DNA of 64,000 bases from assembly GCA_028281495.1 (NCBI GenBank), contig JANQJU010000089.1, forward strand, positions 186,001-250,000. The letters are read 5' to 3'. A model generated the notes under the pieces. That model saw only the letters and a program-made list of their open reading frames with translations, did no database searches and was not told the DNA's origin. Both the position numbers and the translations under genes were made by a program. Below are positions 26,734-34,202 of the stretch, piece by piece (position 1 is the first letter of the stretch; the number at the start of each line of letters is the position of its first letter). This DNA comes from SAR324 cluster bacterium. Its GTDB lineage: Bacteria > SAR324 > NAC60-12.

Positions 26734-28959
26734 ATGCGAAACCAATCCCGCAACTATAAATACCACAATGCCTCCAAAATCCCGGGCTTGTTTGACCTGT
26801 GGAAACATACCAAAGGCGACCCCGAGATCTGTATCGCGTTGCTGGATGGCCCAGTAGATGGCGAGCACGCCACTCTTCAGGGAGCGAATTTACAAGGGGT
26901 TTCGGCTCCTAGTGGAAAGATCCGCTCATGGCACGGCACTCTCGTAACAAGCATTATCTTTGGACAACATGATGGTCCGATTGCAGGAATTGCTCCGCAT
27001 TGTAGTGGATTGGTGTTGCCCGTATTCCAAGAAACACCAGAGGGTCAATTGCGATCATGCACTCAATCCGACTTGTCGGATGGGATTCAGCAGGCTTTGG
27101 CGCACCAAGCCGATCTGCTCAATATCAGCGGAGGCGAATTGAGTTCACGGGGTGAGGTGTTTCCACGTTTGGAGCAAGCTGCTCATAGGGCTCGTGAACA
27201 ACACATGTTGATTGTGGCCGCTACGGGCAACGAAGGTTGTGAATGCCTTCACGTACCCGCCCTATTGCAGTCGGTTCTTGCGGTGGGATCCATGGACGAT
27301 CAAGGCCGCCCTTCGAATTTCAGCAACTGGGGCACCCCATTGAATGACCACGGCATACTCGTGCCGGGCGAGCACATCGTCGGCGCTGTTCCCACTCCCG
27401 ACCATCAAGGCCTTGCTGCTGTTTCGGGTACTAGCTTTGCGACCCCTTTACTCACGGGCATCGTGGCCTTGATGGCTTCTCTTCAAAAGCAAATCACAGG
27501 CAGTTTTGATCTATGGTCCATTCGCCAGCTTTTGTTGGAAACAGCACACCCATGCCAATCTCAACTTCCAGACGATTCTCCATCGCAACCTCACATCAAC
27601 TGTTCCCAAACTTTGGGGGGCCGTTTGAATTTGCCAGCGGCTTTGGAACGTCTCATTCCCCCCAGTCCCTTAGCCGCTTCGTCGTTTCAGGCGGCATCTT
27701 TTCAACCCAACTCGAATCAAAAGGAGAGTATTATGTCTAATGAGCAAATCAGCGCCAACCTATCAGAAGCATCCAATGTTCCAGCCGATGTTACTCCTTC
27801 CAACGCAGACGATGCTTCAATCTCAGAAAGCACACCTGCGTTGCATCCTAGCGGAGATCAAGTAGCCCCTTCTTCCTGCGCCTGCGGAGCTTCTGGGTCA
27901 CCTTCGGCTGCCAATCCTGCCTCGTTGGCTCCTACGGCATCTTTCGAAGCGCAATCCACCATGCCTGCTCAAGTGCAACCCAGTGCACCTGCCTTCGTTC
28001 GCCCCAGTGTGCAGTTGGCAACGATGCCAGCCAACACATTGATCAATCACACCAATGCGGAACTCGTTTTTGTTTTGGGAGAACTGTCATTTGATTTCGG
28101 TTTTGAAGCACGGCTCGATACATTCAAAGCCCAAATGAAATTTTGGTATAAACATCAACTCACCGAATCAGAACGCAAAGAATACTCTCCTATTCCTCAT
28201 GATCATCACAGCATGGCAGCCTTTTTAGGCTGGACCGATCCGACGACGAATGAGCAGCCCTATCTTTCCTATTCCAATGCGCTGATCTGGACATTAAACA
28301 TTGACGCCACTCCCTTGTATGCGATTCGGCCCGAGGGGCAGTTTGCATTGATGAACTTGCTGTGCCTCGTCCAATTCCTTCGTGAACAAACGCAAGACTT
28401 GGAAGTGGATCAATCGGGGGAAGGTGCCGAAGCTGCTGCTTCGCTTGTGGAAGAAAAAGAAGTCGATCCGGTCCGTATGTCTCTTGCCGGACATATCAAT
28501 GGCTCTACCCGGTTGCTCAATGGCGACATCGTGCCAAACGTGTCACCAGTCCTTCGCGGGTTGAACAATTGGCGAATCGGAGATCTGATGGGAAATCTGG
28601 ATACTACGGTCCGCGATAAATTTCGTGATTTCATGCGCCGGATTTATAACGAATTGCGCAATGATGGCCGTCAACCAGAAGATCGTGCCCTCAATTACAG
28701 TGCCTACAATCTGACTCAATACAAAGATGTCTTTCGGAAAGCTGTCAAAGACGACAATCTCACCTACAAATCCTATACAACCTCTCGTAGTCGTGTTTGT
28801 CGCAAAGATTCCGTGTGTATTGATGTGGAAATCACTTTCTTTGATCCCAAGAAGATGCACGATGTCGCGCCTCGAACGTTTGCATTCACCGTGGATGTCA
28901 GTGATATCGTTCCGATCTCCATTGGTGAAATGAAACAATGGGATGGTTATCGCAGCTAA
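26734..28959 (+). CDS. PatA/PatG-type subtilisin-like protease (RiPP maturation)
   Basis: This 741-residue protein has an S8 subtilisin domain at about 15-310, with triad Asp38 (ICIALLDGPVD), His67 (SWHGTLV) and Ser234 (SGTSFATP) and oxyanion Asn166 (ATGNEG). LLDGPVD...GANL and HGT...SIIFGQ are hallmark strings of cyanobactin maturation proteases. A Ser/Pro/Ala-rich linker (about 330-440) includes SSCACG. The C-terminal domain starts ELVFVLGELSFDFGFEARLDTF, as in the C-terminal domain of PatA and PatG. There is no signal peptide, so it acts in the cytoplasm. PatA cuts the leader and PatG cuts and macrocyclises; which applies here is unknown. I see no PatG oxidase domain. A small peptide gene follows at 29236. 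An internal Shine-Dalgarno and ATG at 27733 are described separately. Confidence 0.85.
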   Translation: MRNQSRNYKYHNASKIPGLFDLWKHTKGDPEICIALLDGPVDGEHATLQGANLQGVSAPSGKIRSWHGTLVTSIIFGQHDGPIAGIAPHCSGLVLPVFQETPEGQLRSCTQSDLSDGIQQALAHQADLLNISGGELSSRGEVFPRLEQAAHRAREQHMLIVAATGNEGCECLHVPALLQSVLAVGSMDDQGRPSNFSNWGTPLNDHGILVPGEHIVGAVPTPDHQGLAAVSGTSFATPLLTGIVALMASLQKQITGSFDLWSIRQLLLETAHPCQSQLPDDSPSQPHINCSQTLGGRLNLPAALERLIPPSPLAASSFQAASFQPNSNQKESIMSNEQISANLSEASNVPADVTPSNADDASISESTPALHPSGDQVAPSSCACGASGSPSAANPASLAPTASFEAQSTMPAQVQPSAPAFVRPSVQLATMPANTLINHTNAELVFVLGELSFDFGFEARLDTFKAQMKFWYKHQLTESERKEYSPIPHDHHSMAAFLGWTDPTTNEQPYLSYSNALIWTLNIDATPLYAIRPEGQFALMNLLCLVQFLREQTQDLEVDQSGEGAEAAASLVEEKEVDPVRMSLAGHINGSTRLLNGDIVPNVSPVLRGLNNWRIGDLMGNLDTTVRDKFRDFMRRIYNELRNDGRQPEDRALNYSAYNLTQYKDVFRKAVKDDNLTYKSYTTSRSRVCRKDSVCIDVEITFFDPKKMHDVAPRTFAFTVDVSDIVPISIGEMKQWDGYRS
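27721..27735 (+). promoter_or_regulatory. Internal Shine-Dalgarno and in-frame ATG in the protease gene
   Basis: AAAAGGAGAG ends 4 nt before an in-frame ATG at 27733 (codon 334), exactly where the protease domain ends and the linker begins. The same AAAAGGAGAG precedes the start of the DUF6765 gene at 31535 with identical spacing. Initiation here would yield a 408-residue protein holding the linker and C-terminal domain. Use of the site is inferred. Confidence 0.55.
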
Positions 28960-29235
28960 CACAGGATTTATTTTTTGACTATCTTCATTGAGCAATAGCG
29001 CTTTCCAGAACAGAATTGCTGTGAAGTAATCCTGACTCTGGAGTCGAACCTCGATGAAATAGCGGCTGGTTCAGGAGCCGCAGGCGAAGGATGGCCAACA
29101 TCTTTAACCACCTGGACATTATTTTCTTCTCATGTGCTCCGACTCCACAGGCTATGTTCGGGTCGGGTGCGTTGGAGCAGCGTCGATTTTTTGATCGCGC
29201 CGCAGAATCATTCATTATAAACTAAGGAGTTAATT

Positions 29236-29391
29236 ATGAAATTACCTAATCAAACTGCATCTGTAGAACGAAAAGCTAATAGCAAATACACCCGTGCCGC
29301 GGGCCAAGTGAATCCTTCTTTCGGTTGGGGAGCCCTCTTGGATATCGGTAAGAAAGCGCTTGGCGGTGCCCTTCAAGGAGCCATGAGCTGA
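29236..29391 (+). CDS. Putative RiPP precursor peptide (51 residues)
   Basis: The gene has a strong TAAGGAG five to six nt before its ATG and ends 48 bp before a strong terminator. Residues 3-12, LPNQTASVER, align with LPQQGQPVIR at the start of cyanobactin precursors such as PatE (L, P, Q, V, R identical). Residues 13-27 are basic and polar. Residues 28-38 are SFGWGALLDIG, and 39-51 are KKALGGALQGAMS. Together the last 24 residues make a Gly/Ala/Leu-rich cationic amphipathic segment resembling linear antimicrobial peptides. There is no Cys, no repeated cassette and no AYD/SYD recognition tail. The peptide carries about +5 net charge. It lies 276 bp after the PatA/PatG-type protease gene. The precursor role is inferred from context and this short alignment; a plain bacteriocin is the main alternative. 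Confidence 0.65.
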   Translation: MKLPNQTASVERKANSKYTRAAGQVNPSFGWGALLDIGKKALGGALQGAMS

Positions 29392-29438
29392 GCCATTTCT
29401 TTGAATTTCTGAACGCTTAATAAGCGACGTTCCGAAAA

Positions 29439-29472
29439 GCCAGACGTGTCTTTTCACGTCTGGCCATTTTTT
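29439..29472 (+). terminator. Strong intrinsic terminator after the precursor gene
   Basis: A perfect 10-bp stem, GCCAGACGTG (29439-29448) with CACGTCTGGC (29455-29464), has a 6-nt loop and is followed by CA and six T's. It lies between the precursor and the oligopeptidase gene, so the precursor could be made in excess of the downstream genes. Confidence 0.9.
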
Positions 29473-29500
29473 AGATATCTCTTCACGGCTGAACTTTTCG

Positions 29501-31492
29501 ATGCAAATGACTAAACCTGATTCTCTGGCTTGGATGCAAGTGTCCTCACATTCCCAACTTCAAGATCGTCTTGCTTGGGAAAATGATCACACGTCAAAAT
29601 ACCTCCACCCCTTGCGCTCCTTACAAGAGCAACTCGCTGATGAAATACTCGAACGAACCCAATGGGAAAAACCAAGTTGTCCTGTCCAACAGGGACCTTA
29701 TCGGTATTACACGCGCTATATTCAATCACAACCGTATCCGATTCATTGTCGGTGCCCTATCAGCGCTCCGCGCAAAGAACAGGTTTTGTTGGATGAGAAC
29801 CAATTTGCTTTTGTGCATTCCCATTTTGAAATCAACTCACTATCACTGAGTCCGGATCAAAGCTTTTTGGCGTATGCCATGGACACCACAGGCGATGAGC
29901 GATTCAATCTTCATTTTAAAGATCTCACCCAAAATTGCTTGCTGCCCGAACGCCTCTATGGAGTTGCTCCTAACATCGCCTGGGCCAATAACCTGATCTT
30001 GTTTTATGTGCGTCTGGACTCCAACTCGCGACCTTACCAGTTGTGTCGACATCATTTGGGAGATTCCCCTGAAAAAGATGTCGTGATATTCACCGAATAC
30101 AATGAACAATTCGCGATAAGAGTGCGTCGTTCCGAGAGCGGTCAACTCCTATTCCTTACCAATGAAAGCCTCACGACAACCGAAGTTTACTACCTGCCAA
30201 CGGCTTTTCCCAAATCAGCTTGGACGTGCTTCCTTCCTAAACAACAAGGACAACGCTATTGGCTGACTCATCAAGGAGATTCGTTATTCTCCATCATCCA
30301 AGATGAATCCCCACAAGGCCGTCTTATCGAGACTCCCTTGGTTCATCCGCAGCCTCACAATTGGCGTACCCTCTTGCCTTCATCAAAAAATATTGAGTTG
30401 CGGAGAATGGACACATTTGCTCAGCACCTCGTGCTTTATGAAAAATATAGAGGGTTGATTCGTTTGCGAATCCTTGACCGTCGCACCCAGTCGTTTCATT
30501 TCATCAACTTACCCGATGCCGTGTATGCCGTGTATGTGGAAGAAAACCGAGAATACGAGAGCGAGATTTTTCGCTTCGGATATGATTCGTTCAACACGCC
30601 ATACACCGTGTACGACTACAACATGAACACCCGCAGGTTGACCCTACGCGACCGTCAGGTTGTGGAAAAGTATGATTCCACGGCTTACGAATCGGAGTAC
30701 CGTCTCGTCGAGAGCGCCGACGGAGTGAAAGTACCGATGTCACTGGTTTACCGACGGGACTTGCGTCGTTCATCCGGAAACCCTGTGGTGTTGTATGGGT
30801 ATGGAGCTTACGGAGTAAGCATTCAGGCAGGATTTTCTTCATTACGATTGGGACTGCTGGATCGAGGAGTGATCTACGCGATTGCCCACGTACGAGGAGG
30901 GGGAGAACTAGGACCCTCCTGGCACCATCAGGGCCGCCATCATTATAAAAAAAATAGTATCCAGGATTTCATCGCCTGTGCCGAATACATGGTCGACGCA
31001 GGTTACACCACAACTCAACAGCTTGCCCTGATGGGTGAAAGTGCCGGGGGTTTTCTCGTCGGGGCTAGCCTCAATCAAAAATCGGAATTTTGTCGAGCAG
31101 TGGTGCTGTTGGTTCCCTTTCTGGACGCAATCAACACGTTAATCGACCCCGATATACCAGAAGCCATCCAGGAGCGTGAGGAATGGGGAAACCCTCAAAG
31201 TCCTGCTGATCTCAAGCATCTGCTTTCCCTTTCACCTTACGAAAATGTGCGTTCTCAGAAGTATCCTGATGCATTGGTGATAAGTGCATTGAATGATTCC
31301 CATGTTCGGTATTGGGAAGCACTTAAATGGATCACTAGACTACGCGACCACGCCACAAATCATCCTCAATTGCTCCTCCACTTCCGTTCCGGAGGGCATC
31401 AACAAACATCCAATAGTTTCGAAGTGATCCAGGAACAGGCCATGATCATGGCGTTTTTGTTGGATCGCTTGGGAACCACTGAAAAACAATGA
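29501..31492 (+). CDS. Prolyl oligopeptidase-family (S9A) peptidase, oligopeptidase B-like
   Basis: This 663-residue cytoplasmic serine peptidase has no signal peptide. The N-terminal beta-propeller region includes YRYYTRYIQSQPYPIHCR and LSLSPDQSFLAYAMDTTGDE, typical of oligopeptidase B. The C-terminal alpha/beta-hydrolase domain has VVLYGYGAYGVS, AHVRGGGELG, the nucleophile in GESAGG (Ser514), the acid in NDSHVRYWE and the His in SGGHQ. Oligopeptidase B cleaves short peptides after Lys or Arg. Plant PCY1 and fungal POPB are S9A enzymes that macrocyclise RiPPs. Here it follows the precursor gene, so leader trimming or core processing is plausible. No good Shine-Dalgarno is visible; ATG 29501 or 29507 may be used. 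Confidence 0.85.
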   Translation: MQMTKPDSLAWMQVSSHSQLQDRLAWENDHTSKYLHPLRSLQEQLADEILERTQWEKPSCPVQQGPYRYYTRYIQSQPYPIHCRCPISAPRKEQVLLDENQFAFVHSHFEINSLSLSPDQSFLAYAMDTTGDERFNLHFKDLTQNCLLPERLYGVAPNIAWANNLILFYVRLDSNSRPYQLCRHHLGDSPEKDVVIFTEYNEQFAIRVRRSESGQLLFLTNESLTTTEVYYLPTAFPKSAWTCFLPKQQGQRYWLTHQGDSLFSIIQDESPQGRLIETPLVHPQPHNWRTLLPSSKNIELRRMDTFAQHLVLYEKYRGLIRLRILDRRTQSFHFINLPDAVYAVYVEENREYESEIFRFGYDSFNTPYTVYDYNMNTRRLTLRDRQVVEKYDSTAYESEYRLVESADGVKVPMSLVYRRDLRRSSGNPVVLYGYGAYGVSIQAGFSSLRLGLLDRGVIYAIAHVRGGGELGPSWHHQGRHHYKKNSIQDFIACAEYMVDAGYTTTQQLALMGESAGGFLVGASLNQKSEFCRAVVLLVPFLDAINTLIDPDIPEAIQEREEWGNPQSPADLKHLLSLSPYENVRSQKYPDALVISALNDSHVRYWEALKWITRLRDHATNHPQLLLHFRSGGHQQTSNSFEVIQEQAMIMAFLLDRLGTTEKQ

Positions 31493-31534
31493 ACAACCGA
31501 GTTTCTTCAAGAAAATAGATAAAAGGAGAGTAAA

Positions 31535-32917
31535 ATGGATTTCGATTTTCATTACTATGCAACGCAAGGTGCTGCCAGAATCTCAGGATGGGATGAAAAA
31601 GATGCCAATATTATAGCCAATGCCGCTTTGTTTATCGATTATTGTGATTGGTCAACATTTGGCTACTATTTTTCGCTAGATGACAAACGGGAACTAGGAT
31701 TTCCTGTCTTGACCTCCCAATTCGCTACTTGGACCGAATTACTCCATAAAGCGGATTGTTCCATATGGACTCCATTCCATTTTCTACCGGGAAATTTTAT
31801 CCCTACTTCCGGACCAGTCTATAATGAGGGTTTGCACAAAGTCCGAAAGACCAAAAAGGACTCAACCAATGTGGAATACCTTTGTCGACCTTACAGCAGT
31901 TTGGTCAAAAAAATGATGGACCACACACACCAAAAATATAACAAAATCAAAGACCAGGATAGGATCACAGCACTCAATCTCGTCGGTGTGCGGATGCACA
32001 CTTTTATAGACACCTGGGCACATCAAGACTTTTGTGGATTTGACAATAGTATTAATGATTGTGGCTTGAGTGTAAAACAGCGAGTTTATGAGAAAGACGG
32101 ACAAAAAAAGATCAAAAAATTAGATATTGTATTCACCGAAAAATTTGCATCAGATCGTTATGACTTTGAGGCAGCCCCTCCCGGAGCTAACATAGGGCAC
32201 GGAAGGATGGGACATTTACCTGATATGAGCTGGCTGCAAATGTATTACCAGCCCGAATGGCTTCTTTCCGATGATAATTCGGATTTAGAAGGATATTGCT
32301 ATCGAGACAACCCTCAGCAATACCAAGAGGCCTTTCTCAATATGATATCCGAGTTATGCTACATCAGAACAGGAACAAAAAAGTTTATAGAAATTGTTGA
32401 TTCTAGCAAAATGAATACGCAACAGATCAAAGATTTACTCGGAAAAAATAGCGATTCGAATAAAATACAAGTTCCGTCCGTTTTCATTGACATCCTTGCG
32501 AAGCCACGAAAGATGGGGGGCTTGAGAAATGGAGCTTTTCCTCAAGCTGCCAATGCCTGGGCGGATACACTCAAAGAACTGGGGTTGCTCACTAAAGATT
32601 TTCTCAGAGGAGAGAAAGATAGCTTTCCCGATGATTGGGAAAAAACGCTGAAAATGCGTTTCAAAGCAGGCTTTGATGTCCAAACCGAATCGGTCTGGCC
32701 GATCTATAGTTATGCCACCTTGAAAAAGAAAGCAGACGCCCTCGAAGATTTTTGTTTCTTATCCTTTCAGGAAGCGGCTGCATTGCATTTAGATTTTGTG
32801 GTCAATGCGATTCAAGAAGAACCTAAACTTGCCGGAGGAGTGAAAGAAATAAAAGACGCTTGGTCTTACAAGTACAACGAGTTTTTTCGGAAGTACGCAA
32901 CCAACAAGTTCAAATAG
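31535..32917 (+). CDS. DUF6765 family protein
   Basis: This 460-residue protein has no signal peptide. The start MDFDFHYYATQGAARISGWDEKDA and the segment VGVRMHTFIDTWAHQDFCGF match the DUF6765 family as I recall it. The conserved His/Asp/Trp residues (HTFIDTWAHQDF) recall the helical metal-binding core of zinc phospholipase C/S1-P1 nuclease-type proteins, but that is inference and the biochemical role is unknown. AAAAGGAGAG sits 4 nt before the ATG. It is 42 bp after the S9 peptidase gene and probably cotranscribed with it. A second hairpin, similar to the one after the precursor, follows the stop. Confidence 0.7.
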   Translation: MDFDFHYYATQGAARISGWDEKDANIIANAALFIDYCDWSTFGYYFSLDDKRELGFPVLTSQFATWTELLHKADCSIWTPFHFLPGNFIPTSGPVYNEGLHKVRKTKKDSTNVEYLCRPYSSLVKKMMDHTHQKYNKIKDQDRITALNLVGVRMHTFIDTWAHQDFCGFDNSINDCGLSVKQRVYEKDGQKKIKKLDIVFTEKFASDRYDFEAAPPGANIGHGRMGHLPDMSWLQMYYQPEWLLSDDNSDLEGYCYRDNPQQYQEAFLNMISELCYIRTGTKKFIEIVDSSKMNTQQIKDLLGKNSDSNKIQVPSVFIDILAKPRKMGGLRNGAFPQAANAWADTLKELGLLTKDFLRGEKDSFPDDWEKTLKMRFKAGFDVQTESVWPIYSYATLKKKADALEDFCFLSFQEAAALHLDFVVNAIQEEPKLAGGVKEIKDAWSYKYNEFFRKYATNKFK

Positions 32918-32953
32918 TTCCACTGCAACATTTTTAAAAAGCAAAGCCCAACA

Positions 32954-32982
32954 AAGCCAGGCTTATGCTCTCACGTCTGGCT
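32954..32982 (+). terminator. Hairpin related to the precursor terminator
   Basis: AGCCAG at 32955-32960 pairs with CTGGCT at 32977-32982, and a C-run then TTTATTGTTTTG follows. The 28 bases 32954-32981 match 29437-29464 at 22 of 28 positions, so this looks like a decayed copy of the terminator after the precursor gene. Confidence 0.55.
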
Positions 32983-32992
32983 CGCCCCCCTT

Positions 32993-33140
32993 TATTGTTT
33001 TGCTCAACATCTGATTTGCGCGATATCTTTTCTGCCCAACGTCTATTCTGTCCAACGCTATTCTGCCCAACGTTTATTTTGTGCGATATCTATTCTGATC
33101 TGTTCTGTTTCACACCTATTTTGCTCGACATTTCTAGTGT
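32993..33140. repeat. Degenerate tandem repeats of about 15-17 bp
   Basis: Between the DUF6765 gene and the transporter gene lie five to eight degenerate copies of a unit close to TTCTGCCCAACGTCTA (variants TTCTGTCCAACGCTA, TTCTGCCCAACGTTTA, TTTTGTGCGATATCTA, TTTTGCTCGACATTTCTA). The purpose is unknown: protein-binding iterons, slippage product or remnant coding repeats are all possible. Confidence 0.6.
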
Positions 33141-33200
33141 GAATCGAGAGGCATAGAAGTTTGACTCTTGTTTTTGCCAGCCTTTTCCTCACAGTTAGTT

Positions 33201-34106
33201 ATGTCTGCACTCATTCCAACGTTTGCTCTCCTCTTCGCAATGCTCATTTGGGGAAGTTCCTTCGTGGCAATGAAAATTGCCATCCAGGTTTACGACCCGT
33301 TACTGATGGTGGCATTGAGGATGTTCATCGCCACTCTATGCTTTTTGCTGTTTTTCAAAAAGTTACGACAAGTCCGTTACGTTCCAGGAGATTGGAAATA
33401 CTTGTTCGCTTTGGCTTTATGCGAACCTTGTTTTTATTTTATTTTTGAATCGTATGCCCTCGTTTACACCACCGCTTCTCAAGCTGGAATGATCACTGCC
33501 ATCTTGCCGGTTCTCGTCGCCATTTCCGCCCAATTTTTTTTGAAAGAATTCACGCATTGGTCCACCTATTTTGGATTCCTGATCGCCCTGGGCGGAGTCT
33601 GCTGTTTAACCTTCTATAGTCCTTCTACAGAAACGGCCCCGAATCCCCTATTGGGCAATAGTTTAGAATTTGTGGCCATGTGTTTCGCCGCGGCCTATAC
33701 ACTCTTGGCTCGCCATCTAGGAGGCCGTTACCCGGCTTTTTTCCTCACCGCCATTCAGGTGTTCTTGGGATCCATATTTTTCGCACCCGTTCTCGTCTTT
33801 GTGCCGTTTCCCGTTCAGTGGGATTGGGAAGCTTCAATGGCGATTCTGTACCTTGGTGTGATCGTGAGTTTATTTGCGTATGGCCTATACAATTTTTCGT
33901 TGCGACACATGCCTGCCAGTCAAGTTGCAGGGTTTACGAATTTATTGCCGGTCATCACACTCATATTGAGCTGGAGCATTTTGGGAGAAACCCTGAATTT
34001 TTTGCAGGGCCTTGGAGCCGCGTTCGTTTTGTTGGGTGTGTGGTTGGCGAATTGGAGTGCTCGCCTCAAAAGAAACGCCATTGCACAAGAAACGAAAACC
34101 GCTTGA
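33201..34106 (+). CDS. EamA/DMT-family transporter
   Basis: Ten transmembrane helices fill the 301-residue protein, arranged as two EamA repeats. The first repeat has the family string LIWGSSFVAMKIAI, the second contains ASQVAGFTNLLPVITLILSWSILGE. Members export metabolites or amino acids from the cytoplasm. I chose the ATG at 33201 because the first helix starts directly after it; an upstream TTG at 33168 would add 11 residues. It lies after the repeat array and upstream of the phosphoesterase gene. It is a candidate exporter for the cluster, although EamA proteins normally carry small molecules rather than 20-residue peptides. Confidence 0.88.
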   Translation: MSALIPTFALLFAMLIWGSSFVAMKIAIQVYDPLLMVALRMFIATLCFLLFFKKLRQVRYVPGDWKYLFALALCEPCFYFIFESYALVYTTASQAGMITAILPVLVAISAQFFLKEFTHWSTYFGFLIALGGVCCLTFYSPSTETAPNPLLGNSLEFVAMCFAAAYTLLARHLGGRYPAFFLTAIQVFLGSIFFAPVLVFVPFPVQWDWEASMAILYLGVIVSLFAYGLYNFSLRHMPASQVAGFTNLLPVITLILSWSILGETLNFLQGLGAAFVLLGVWLANWSARLKRNAIAQETKTA

Positions 34107-34202
34107 ATCGCTTGCATGACATTTAGCACTGTACTATAGCGAAATCGAAAGGGCCGAAGCCTCCATTCATCAGTTGAACAACATTTTATTTAAGGAGTCC
34201 CC

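Noticed and set aside
28543..28995. 150-codon minus-strand frame at the end of the protease gene
   Set aside because: Antisense to the conserved PatA/PatG-type C-terminal domain; no start signals.
29035..29080. Reverse-strand GGTTCGACTCC resembling a tRNA T-loop
   Set aside because: Flanking bases do not pair as a T-stem and no D or anticodon arm is found.
32965..33156. 63-codon frame across the repeat array
   Set aside because: The product is only a translation of the degenerate 15-17 bp repeats with many Cys and Phe; no RBS.
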